Below, in pieces: positions 23,458 through 33,152 of a DNA stretch of 64,000 bases (its first letter is position 1; each line of letters begins with the position of its first letter). Both the position numbers and the translations under genes were made by a program. Origin of the DNA: Primula veris (taxonomy: Eukaryota > Streptophyta > Magnoliopsida > Ericales > Primulaceae); the NCBI GenBank assembly GCA_963682055.1, contig OY821748.1, positions 2,547,001-2,611,000 on the forward strand. Reading direction: 5' to 3'. The notes beneath the pieces were generated by a model. It was not told where the DNA came from. It made no database searches and saw only the letters and a list, made by a program, of their open reading frames with translations.

Positions 23458-26400
23458 CGTTATCGGCACTTTGCTCGTGAAGAATAGGATATACGCTCGC
23501 AGATATTGGAGATTTTTTTTGTAAACGCACAGATATTGGGTATCTATAAACCTTGAGGTTTATCCGGTTTTTATTGTGTTCGATCGGGCTTCCCAAAATA
23601 CGAGGCGTACGGTACAATATTTTACAAATTAAAATTGCTAATTGCATGTTAGATTGATACCGATGATCGCATGGTAAAATAGTAATTGCTATTGATATTG
23701 TTCGTTCCATGTTAATAATATATTCAACGAATTACTCTGTTACTGGTTGCTTTTGCATCACATAATATTATAATACTTTTACTTGTTACGTGGTTATCAT
23801 ATGTTAGGAGTTAAAAAAAGCTATTTTTAATTCTACTGCATATATAAATCTAGTGTATATTCTCCATGTTAGTAACATACTTGGATGATGTCTCCATGTA
23901 TATTCTCCTAGATTAATAAGCTGACATGTATCATATTATGTATGTTGTGTATGAGACAAAATATGAGTAATACTATTTTGAATTGAAACCAGCTGAGAAC
24001 TTACTTAAGGACCGAGCTGTATCATATTAGTTATAAGTCGGACTGTATATGCCATGAATTGAAACCAGCAATACTATTTTGTAATTCGCTGAAACTATAG
24101 GCTGAGCTGTTAATTACTTAAGGACCAAGCTGTAATTTTCTAGAATTTATGGACTGTGTATGTAATAAGACTAAAACTGAAAATAGCTTATAGTAAGACA
24201 CTCAGGATCCCTGTAGTTTAACATTGTATACATAATAGTATGTAGTTTAACCTTGTATACATAATAGTATGTACGTGAGTACAGATTCGCCTAGTATATG
24301 GCCTAAGCATATAAATTTAGATATTGCTAATCTGTAATTCAATCAAATCCTTGCATGATCATTTAGTTATCATGTATAAAACGTGCATGTGTATTGTATA
24401 ATGATAATTAAAATTTACCCTCCCTGCATGTGATATGGTAAATTAGTAATTAAAATATACTGCCCCATGCATGTTGTATTTATCGTTAATTAGATCTTGC
24501 TATGTATATGATATGTACACATGTAAAATATGTTAATTTGCGAAATCATATATTTTCACATTTAAGTTGGAAAAATTATGAACCTTCCCCAACTAGGCTC
24601 ACCTATTTGGATACGATGTCTAGGAAAGATATAGGCGGAAGTCGATATCCTAATGAGGTCGGGTTTTAAGTGGCATTCGTGCCCTCCACCCTCACCGTCT
24701 TTCCTGGTCGTGTTCAATTAGAGCTACCGAAAGGGGTTGACTAAATAATAATTTCCCCGAGTGTGTTTATATAGTGATGTATGTTTCGCCGAATTGGTAT
24801 CTCAGTATCGACCCGTCGTTCGACCAATGAGAACCAATTCACATTAAAAGCAAAACTATTTTCGAACCTGTCGTTTCGAAACAAAGTTTGTGCTTGTGCA
24901 AACCATAAACATATAAACCAGTCGTTTTATATGAAAAATAATTCAGAACTCCCAACACATGTTGGATGCCATCTATGATGAGAAAATTCGCAAAACATAC
25001 TTGCGAAATGACTGTTTAGACGTTGATGTTATTCCGTCACCACATGTTAGTCACCCTGATATGTGAAAATGTGATGCCAAATTTTTTTTGGATGCCATCT
25101 TTGATGAGTAAACACGAGTTTGTTGTTACACTCAGGATGAATGCTAAGGCGTTGATTTTATTCCGCCGCCACATTTGAGACGTGATGAGTCTATGGTGAA
25201 CAAATGTCTGAAATTGACATATTGGAGTAATCCTTCACCAAAATACTAGCTTGGAAATTGTATTCCATAAGCAGTATCGTGAATTTATATTCACCATGTT
25301 CCTTTATCGCCCATCTGTTATTGGATAAGAAAATTACCCCGGTGAGTAGTTTTAATCCTATTGGGTCAATGGCGAATTGTTTGCCTGATATTAATGCTCT
25401 TCGTGTATATTTTTTTTTCCACGAATCGATAATAGAGACAAGTGTTATTTGTCTCGAACTGTCGCGATCCCGATGAATCGCTTAGCCAAGCGAAATTTTA
25501 GACAATCGTCAAAATCGAAAACCTGTGGCTCCAAGACAGTAATTGAAAGGAACAATATGGCCCGTTGTCACAAAAGAAGAGATAATGCTCAATGAGGCAA
25601 CTCTATGCTATAAAGACAAAGGTCATGCACGGTTACTCCTTAAATAGTTCAAAACTATTACAAAGGTGCAAAAACCGATGCTAATGTGGTTAAAGCTAAC
25701 TGAAAGGAAACTCTTGAGACCCCCGGTTTTGTGGCTCAAATGAGTTTGGGACCTTTCTTTATTGATTTTGATAAATCATTGAGCCATTTTTTTGCTCATC
25801 TGGATTATGTTTTTCCATTTGGATTATGATTTTTCCATTTGGACATACTTTTGGATTATGGTTTGCCTGTTTACGAAATTTCTCGAAATAATTTAAAGTG
25901 TTTTGAGCAAACTCATTTGAAAAATGTGACCAGACTTTAAATTATGAAATTTTAGGCAATACTTGTGGTGTAGTTGATTTTTTTGGAAATAGTGGGTAAC
26001 AGTGTACCACATAATTTCACCAACTATTTGCCTAAAAGAGTACTCAGTGACAACGATTCTGGACCTGTCGTTCCAAATCGAAATCTTTGGTAAAACCAAA
26101 TTAATTTGTCAAATATGAGGTCTTATACTCATGTAGGTCCTGCCGTACCTTGTTGAGTTATAAAATATTCGAGAAAACCAGTATTATCTGGTAATAGCTC
26201 ATGAAACAATTAAAATTTCTTTACATACCCTCCATTCAATACGACCAAAAGCGTATTTTAGAGGAGTTGAAATGTCTTTCAAGTGGTTGCTACCACATTC
26301 TTTAAAGCATTTAAAGTTACCTTATCATTTCGCCTGTCGTCGAAATGATAAATGATTTAGATGCTAAGACATGATTGTCTGTACTATCATTCGCCTGTCG

Positions 26401-26866
26401 TCGATTGATAAGAGCATTTTGATATTGTGGCATTGACCGGATGAGATATTCCCGGGTCAAAAGACGATGCTTGATTTATAATCGCATCGCATTTGGATTC
26501 TCTCGGAGAATATATTTCGCGATTAATCCGAAATTCATGCCATTAATGCTCACTTTGAAAGACTAGTATGTGTAAAGATCACGAAATGAACTCGTAGAAT
26601 TCTTGTAAAGAATTGAAGGAGTTATTGTGGACTTATCCAACCATAAGACGGACCATAAATATAAATGGTTATGGTTGATGCATCGACAATTTGGTCAAAT
26701 TTTAATGTTGTCCACATAAATGCAGCACTTTCCAAATTTTTAGCCCTATCATTAAGTTGATGGCTCATGATCCGGATTATCCTGAAAAGTCTAGTCGACT
26801 TGATAATTCCGAAGAGTAAAAAAATCGAAATTTCGATTTGAATTACTTGAGTTTGGAAATTCAAAT

Positions 26867-28440
26867 TGAACATCCTGTCGATTATGTTCAGACCAAAATG
26901 GACTCACGGAAAGTTTGATGATGCGACTGCAAATGATTGCATGCATTTCTTGGTCTTGCGCACCAAGATTTATATTTTCGTGTGGGGTTATGCTATTTTG
27001 CTGCATTGGTCCGTTATGAGGCCCATAGACACTCAAACACCATATGCGTACCAGCTGGTTACTGGTTATGAGACAGAAGTCTCATATTAACGCGTGTTTA
27101 GAGTGATTAATTAATATTTTGATTGAGCCGTTCTAGCGTTCAAAATATGGACCTCTGAAGGGGACATAAGTCGATTATGAATCCCCTGCCTATCATTTGA
27201 TAGAGTAACCTTGGCAAGCGATCTCTTTACCGCATGATATGCGAAAGTGACATCGCTAAGACTGTTCTCCCCGTCGTTAGGGGGAGATTTGCACGTTACC
27301 GTTGATAAGGAACGACGTGAAGTAACGTGGCATAACCCACTCAGTCTTAGCTTGATCCCCAAAACTGCACTTAGTGATAAGTAAGTGCATAGACTCCCTC
27401 AAGTCTAACTAAATGCCAGACGCATTTAATGACTTTATGAGATGTCACGAGATCATTTATACCTGCTGCAAAATGCTTGCAAGGATAGACGTCCCTGTCG
27501 GACGCCGTGTTCCTGTCGTAACACGTTGCTTTGGCCGAACCCGCCAAGCAAATGACGCTGCCGTCGGCCGTCAGTCTATCTTCCTTCCTAATATATGAGG
27601 AAGTTGACCGGTTCTTAATTCGTTCAGCCCCAGAGGTGGTGAACTGAAACTCGTTTGTTGCACGAGATTATAAAGGATCAAGGAGATGTGTGATTTCCTC
27701 CTCATCCTAAGAATCTCGAAATATCTGTCGATCATGATATCTTAGACGATATTGAAGCGAAACGAGACTGTCATTGATTACTTGTTCATATATTCGGTGA
27801 CGACTGATAATATGAACAAATTATGACAGGGAACCATGTACCGTTGCCTGAAGTCAACGTAGAATAGACTGTACTAATGGAAACTTGCAATCCAAGTAGA
27901 CTCCTTAGCGAAAGTGTGTTCGGACCTGTAGCTCCAACACCACCAATGTTAAACGAGTTCGTTTATTTGGTTATTCGTAAGGAAGAGTGATGAGAATAAT
28001 GAGATTGTAGAATGCTCGCCTAGTAGCGCAAGACTTCTCTCACACCTTGGAATTGATTACGAAATGGTTGATTTCCTCGTAATGGACATTATAACAGTCC
28101 CCTACTTTACCAGTTTAGTAGTTTCCGAAAAACTGAGTATGCAGCCATGAATGTGGTCACAGTTTTATCTCTATGGGGATTTAGACAAAGAGATATAGAT
28201 GAAGGTCCATGTGTGACTTCATGTGCTTAAATCAAGTAGTTTCTGACCACGGAACACGATCTCAATTGACTGAGACGTTCACTATATGGATTAATATAAT
28301 CCGAGCGGATGTGGTATACCGCCTAAGTGAGTACTTGATTAGCTTGGGATACTTGAACAAGTATTATGCCCTTGCGTGTTTTATTACGCGATCCATTTTT
28401 GGATTTGCCTTCGAGATGAAGGATCTTGGGAAGACACGGT
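26867..28440 (+). pseudogene. Decayed Copia integrase / reverse transcriptase relic
   Basis: Fragments in different frames follow the order of a Copia pol. EHPV and then VQTK (about 26.87 kb) and WGYAIL...YQLVTGYETEVS (26.98-27.09 kb) correspond to the integrase C-terminal part. MPDAFND...ARIDVPVGRRVPVVTR (27.41-27.53 kb) corresponds to the integrase-RT linker. LISLGYLNKYYALACFITRS then FGFAFEMKDLGKTR (28.34-28.44 kb) corresponds to the end of RT. In intact relatives about 30 residues containing YVDD lie between the GFA and FEMKDLG segments; here they are absent. Stops and frameshifts occur throughout. Family assignment rests on remembered Copia motifs, so a profile search would be decisive. 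Confidence 0.65.
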
Positions 28441-29455
28441 AGTGACTCAACCTGATGATTGAGTCCCGTAAAAATTGAATCTAAGTCCATGATTCAGACT
28501 ACACCCATAAGGTGTTATGACGTTTTAGTCATTATGACGCTAAGTCATCAGATTCTCCCATGATCGTTCGATCACTAGACATTGATATAGACCCAGTCCG
28601 TCCCTGATGAGACGATGAAGAGATATTGAACCATCATGTTAATATCTAAGTACAATAAGCGCATCATTGTAGTTGGTCTAATGTGCTAGGACGAACATCT
28701 CGTATGCTGTGAATGGTATAGCTCGACACAGCATCGCGCTAACACGTTGCCATCGAAATGGCATAAAAGACATTTTCCCATTACCTTAAGGTAACTGTGG
28801 ATGAGGGCTTGTCTTATCCCATTTGCGTCATCGAGTGTACCTACCCCCTTCGGTACTCGAATTAACGCAACCCTTTTTTCGGTTATACCGATGCCGGTTA
28901 CTTATCAGACCCGCATAAGGGATATTCCTAACATGGTCTGTCTTTGCCATTAGGAATAAGGCGATATCTTGGAGGTCTTGGAATGACTCCAAACGAATCA
29001 CTCTGATCTACTCGTGCTCTATGAGACGACTAGAGAGTGTATATGGCTTCGAGCTAGTATTAGTCATATTTGAATTACATATGTTCTGTCTCACGATCCA
29101 GATAAAACACTTGTCATAGAAGACAACTTGTTGTTATTGATCAAGAGAGACATGACTACATTATGCTATTTAGCATTTCTCGCCGAAATTAATCTTCACA
29201 TATGAAGTTTAAGAGCATCATGTCGAATGCTCGTTTTATTCCACGTTATATTTTCTTGCATACAATCGTGTGCAAGTAAATAAGGCATCCAGTCGAATGC
29301 TCGTACTCTTTCTTGGAATATGAAATCTTTGCACCCAGTCGTGTGCAAGTAAGGGGGAGCATCCAGGTGAATGCTTATTGTACTAATTACTACTTAGTCG
29401 AAATTCTCGCACCCTGTCGTGTGCAAGTGAGGGGGAGCATCCAGTCGTGTGCTCG

Positions 29456-29900
29456 TGTACTCTTTTTGTCCTTAAACCAAGGTTTTTTCCCACTGGGTTT
29501 TCCTTGGCAAGGTTTTTAGCGAGACACGTTCCCATCTTATCTCACTTAAGATTGCCGAAATTAGGGGGAGTATCCGGTTGTATACTTCTTACCACTGTGT
29601 ACTCTTTTGTCCTTCGACTAGAGGTTTTTCCCACTGGGTTTACTCTAGCAAGGTTTTGATGAGGCACCTGTTTTGTGGTTGATCCCCTACTACTACCACT
29701 GTTGCACTCTTTTTCCTTCGATCAGAGATTTTCCCATTGGGTTTGCTCTGTCAAGGTTTTGATGAGGCACACTGTTTTGTGGTTAGTTACTTACATGATA
29801 TTTCGGCCTATATCATTCGGCTACACAGTTTCTCCTAGGTACCGGTTTTGTCCCACATTGGGTTTTCCGTCCCTAAGGTTTTTATGTGTTTAGCACTGCG
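29456..29900 (+). repeat. Tandem 3' non-coding repeats with compensated stems
   Basis: Three to four copies of a unit of the form CTCTTTT-CCTT-stem-TTTTTCCCACTGGGTTT-stem'-CAAGGTTTT-GAGGCAC start near 29459, 29602, 29707 and 29840. The central TTCCCACTGGGTTT is known from the 3' untranslated region of plant Copia elements. The flanking stems differ between copies but keep pairing: CCAAGG/CCTTGG (29477/29502), CTAGAG/CTCTAG (29618/29643), CAGAG/CTCTG (29723/29746). Confidence 0.75.
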
Positions 29901-29961
29901 AATGAACTCGACTCAGATCGACTGCATGAAGACGAAGAATTCAAGACGTCCAAAGGGGGAG

Positions 29962-30176
29962 TGTTGTAGGATATTATTGTCCATCTTGGGCCTTACTCTA
30001 TTGGGCCTCTATTGGGCTTTCCTAGCATATGTAACCCTACCTTCTATTATATAAAGAAGGTTAGGGGGTCTCTTGATGTAACTTCCCTACACTTATCAAT
30101 GAATAAAAGACGACTCCTTTATCTCTCTATACTTGTATCTCCATATCTATATATCTAACTAATATGTCACACAACA
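29962..30176 (+). repeat. 3' LTR of the nested Copia element
   Basis: 215 bp, preceded by the polypurine tract AAAGGGGGAG (29952-29961) and followed by the CTAAT target duplication. I found no difference from the 5' LTR on base-by-base reading, which indicates a very young insertion. Confidence 0.93.
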
Positions 30177-30526
30177 CTAATCATAATTTATTTTAATTGT
30201 GCTTTACAATAAATATTTCTCCACCTAATTGTTAATGTGATTGTCTACTTACACAATTAAATATTGCTTAAATACTTGACAAATTTTATTCTAACTTTAC
30301 AAATACAAATTTGTACTGTTCATATTGGATGAGTTTATTTCCAAAAAATTTTTTTTATCGGTTTAGGCCATTTATTATGATAATTAAGACAACAAATTTA
30401 ATGGTGTTAAATGTTAATCATTATACATTTCCATATTTTTTTAAATATTTCATATCACTTGTACATTGAAAAATATTAATCATTAATCACATACCATTTT
30501 AATAGTAATTGGCTGAGATAAACATA

Positions 30527-30830
30527 CACTACAAGAAAAAACCCATATACTAACTTAATATTCTAACTTATTTGGTAGTTACTACTTAGTAACTCAATTA
30601 CTAACTAAATTTTATGTTTTTTTTATTTACCAACTAATTAGTAACTACAATTTATTCAGTTGGTAAATAATAACTAGTTACTAACTTACAATTTTTAGTT
30701 AGTAAATACCAACTGAATAGTAACTACAACTCTATCAGTTAGTAATTTACCAACTAATTAGTGACTATAATATATGCAGTTGGTAAACACTAACTGATTA
30801 CTAACTTGCAATTTTCAGTTATATTTTATG
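30527..30830. mobile_element. Left-end fragment of a small CACTA-type MITE
   Basis: CACTACAAGAAAAAACCC starts a block of repeated TTAGTAACT / CCAACTAATTAGTAACTA words, as in CACTA subterminal regions. No matching right terminus (CTTGTAGTG) was found nearby, so it is truncated or decayed. It lies inside the 12.4-kb CACTA element. Two partial direct repeats (CTAAAACAC-TACACTAAATATATTT at about 30833 and 30906) follow. Confidence 0.5.
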
Positions 30831-31559
30831 CTCTAAAACACTTACACTAAATATATTTATACTTTGCTATGTTTCTATTGTGACTTTTAACAAAAAAAAA
30901 ATGTTCTAAAACACATACACTAAATATATTTGTAATTTGCAATTAATAACAAGTAAAATGATATATTCATGTTCATGTTTGTTTAGTGAAAGTCCTATCC
31001 ATATTTGTTCATATTCCTTTAGTAACGATCATGAACCGAAGGTCTGACTAAACGAACATGAATTTTCATCTAACTTAAATCTTAAACAAACATAAGCAAT
31101 AATCCATATTTACTTCACCATTATTGCATCTATTGTTTTTTGTTATTTATAATATATAATATACTCATATTTTTATATATATCCTATTAACATGTTTATC
31201 GGCACCATCTGTCCAAATTAACCGTTAGACAAGATATATCTTGATTATAATCATGGAATTATCAATAGTTATTTCATCCTATATTTAAACCTATTATAAT
31301 AATATAATTTATTATTTTATCAAATATAAAACTATTTCAAGATGAAATTGTATTAATATTTCGGTTAAAATGGCCAAATATGTGGTCTCGATTGGGTTAT
31401 AAATGTTAGTATTATATATTTAGGGATCAATTGGTAACCAATGAATAATTGGAAGCAAAATTCAATATACTAAATTGTAACGAAATGAAAAAGTTTGGGC
31501 AGATTACGTACTTTAATATACACAGATCACTAACTTGTTAGTCCTTTACTTTTAATTCA

Positions 31560-31656
31560 AAGTTCTAACCCTAAAAAGCTCAGAGAGAGAGAGAGAGAAA
31601 AAAGCGCCTCCATCACATCCAACCCTCATCCCGCCGATGATCTCGTATCACGGTAC
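31560..31656 (+). other. Possible captured 5' end of a host gene
   Basis: A run of GA dinucleotides is followed by a short CDS-like segment beginning ATGATCTCGTATCACG, then GTACAAAC as a possible donor. The arrangement (GA-rich leader, ATG, early donor) resembles the 5' end of a plant gene. No product can be assigned from five codons. Within the CACTA element it could belong with the CCT-eta or Transposase_24-like pieces downstream. Confidence 0.3.
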
Positions 31657-32562
31657 AAACTCTCTATCTCTCTTTTTTCAAATTGAATATTCATAATTTC
31701 TTTACTAAAGAATCGACTGTTTTTAGTTGATTTTTCCAATAAGCCTGCAATTAGAGTTTGTATCTGAAATAGATAATTAAATTTAAGGTTTTTGAACTCT
31801 AAGCTCTTTTCATGGAGCCTGCAATTAGGGTTTTGTATTTCTCTTTTTTTTTTTCCGTTTGTATGTAGATTGATAAATTGGCCATGTTAAGATTTTGTTA
31901 TATATAATTGATACTTGATCTTAGCACTATCTTGCCCATGTTAAGGCTTTCCTACAAAATAATTTCCAATTTGGGGCTTCGCACAAAGGCCAGTAGGATA
32001 GAGAGATTAAAAAAAATGCCCAAATTTGGTTACCATCAATTATAAAAAAGCAGCTTTTAAGTTAGTTTTATTCAGTTCCGGGAAACAATCCATAAGGGTT
32101 AATTTCAGTTCATCAAGGTTCAATTTTGATGAACTAGAAAGTCTACCACTAGTTAGCAATTTGTCGTTTTTAAATCGGAAGTCTTAGTTTCCCGTGTTAC
32201 TGATACTTGAAACGTTCACTTATATAATAAAATTTTACTAAGTTTTCCGATAGCTAGTATTACAGTACAATGAAAAAATGGTGTTAGTTGCTTTTATATT
32301 TCATTTGTTTTGTCCTTAGAATACTACTGCTTTACTTTAAGTTAGATTTCTCAAAGTATTGAGTTAAATTCATTAGTATTAATTACAACAGGTCATGGTT
32401 TCTTTTGTCAACTTTATATATGTATATATGCATAAACCTGATACTATAACTTAAGCTTTACCTGGAAAACACAACTTTGGTTCTCTGTTCCTCATGACAA
32501 TATTGAAATTAACATCAAGAGACATGGTTAGTCAGAACGACGTGGGCCATCGACAAAAAATT

Positions 32563-32868
32563 CAAGGAGTGTTGTGCTAAAAGGAGGGTAAACAATGGGC
32601 GTGCTAGTATTCATAACGCTGGTACCCGTTCGTTCTTGAACACCGCAGATCATTTGGTTAGATTTTATTTGTGTTTTAATTTCATACTTGTTTTCAAGAC
32701 ATTTGGTTTTAGGGCTGCTTAAGAGACTTTTGGCTACTTCGCAGAAAGTATAATTGAAGGTAGATTATATCCCGGCGCATACATTGTTCAAAAACACCCA
32801 TTCAAGAAAAAAAGGTGACATGGTTACCTGGATTTTGTCGAAAGCAATGGGAGCTGAGGTAAGCTTTT
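32563..32868 (+). pseudogene. Remnant resembling plant Transposase_24 (Ptta/En/Spm)
   Basis: Two exon-like pieces stay open and are bounded by plausible splice sites. The first reads CAKRRVNNGRASIHNAGTR followed by SFLNTADHL, then GTTAG. The second reads VDYIPAHTLFKNTHSRKKGD then MVTWILSKAMGAE, followed by GTAAGC. The pattern of an NR/K-rich stretch with H-x-G-[ST]-x-SF, then LF-x-x-TH-x-x-K-x-G...W, resembles plant transposase family 24 proteins that accompany En/Spm-like elements. This is a pattern judgement; alternative host-gene origin is possible. Confidence 0.35.
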
Positions 32869-33152
32869 GGAAATGCTATTTGACTGTATATCTTGCAAAA
32901 TTATTGAATATTTGGAATTGCTATTTCATTGTATCTCTTTCAAAATCTAAATTGTGTAATGTATATACTATTTGCATGCATCTGATTATTGATCATATTT
33001 CTTTTTGTAATTCAGTCTACCAAATTTGAGTTGTTTTGAAATCGGTTGTAGCATTTGTTGGCAGATATCATTTTTTTATGTACTTGAAATTTCTTTTATT
33101 ACCTTATGTTAGTCAACTTGCAGCTAAGTTTAAAAGCAGTTTTCCTTATCAG

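Larger units (their letters stand above)
24570..29900 (+). other. Dense series of hairpins with shared 8-nt loops
   Basis: Perfect or nearly perfect inverted repeats with arms of 5-11 nt and loops of 2-20 nt follow one another every few tens of bases. Examples (outer coordinates; arm; loop): 24860-24881 TTTCGAA, CCTGTCGT. 24910-24933 CATATAAA, CCAGTCGT. 24987-25007 TTCGCAA. 25435-25455 GAGACAA. 25464-25481 GCGAT, CCCGATGA. 25643-25659 AATAGTT. 26238-26257 AATACG. 26322-26351 TTATCATTTCG, CCTGTCGT. 26948-26968 TCTTGGT. 27068-27085 ATGAGAC. 27366-27389 TGCACTTA. 27410-27428 TAAATGC. 27506-27525 CGTGTT, CCTGTCGT. 27950-27965 TAAACGA. 28166-28195 TATCTCT. 28444-28465 GACTCAA, CCTGATGA. 28704-28734 ATGCTGTG. 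28924-28957 ATTCCTAA. 29213-29232 GAGCAT, CATGTCGA. 29329-29348 TTGCAC, CCAGTCGT. Several are nested into multi-branch folds. The role is unknown; RNA packaging or protection, or a by-product of template switching, are possibilities. Confidence 0.8.
23243..30176 (+). mobile_element. Non-autonomous Copia-type LTR element with hairpin-rich interior
   Basis: A 6934-bp element flanked by CTAAT on both sides (23238-23242 and 30177-30181), with 215-bp direct LTRs that start TGTTGTAGG, end ACACAACA and look identical base for base. A polypurine tract (AAAGGGGGAG) abuts the 3' LTR. Coding traces are collinear with Ty1/Copia pol: an integrase-like segment near 26.87-27.09 kb (YQLVTGYE), the ARIDVPVG linker near 27.48 kb, and a reverse transcriptase fragment ending FEMKDLGKTR near 28.44 kb. 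All are broken by stops and frameshifts, and the RT catalytic segment is missing. Identical LTRs with a dead pol imply recent movement by proteins supplied in trans. From about 24.57 to 29.9 kb the sequence is dominated by short inverted repeats. In layout it resembles LARD elements (non-coding, structured interior), but it is much shorter than the grass LARDs. Confidence 0.9.

Noticed and set aside
28600..28625. CTGATGAG resembling a hammerhead ribozyme core in the Copia interior
   Set aside because: The conserved GAAA and the GUC cleavage site in proper stems could not be placed; the word fits better as a hairpin loop (CCTGATGA).
29313..30054. Small plus-strand frames near the 3' LTR
   Set aside because: They read through the repeated hairpins and 3' non-coding repeats of the Copia element and have no homology to proteins.
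32754..33029. Open frame considered as part of CCT-eta
   Set aside because: The peptide (PAHTLFKNTHSRKKGD) does not match any part of TCP-1 eta that I recognise; it fits a Transposase_24-like remnant better.
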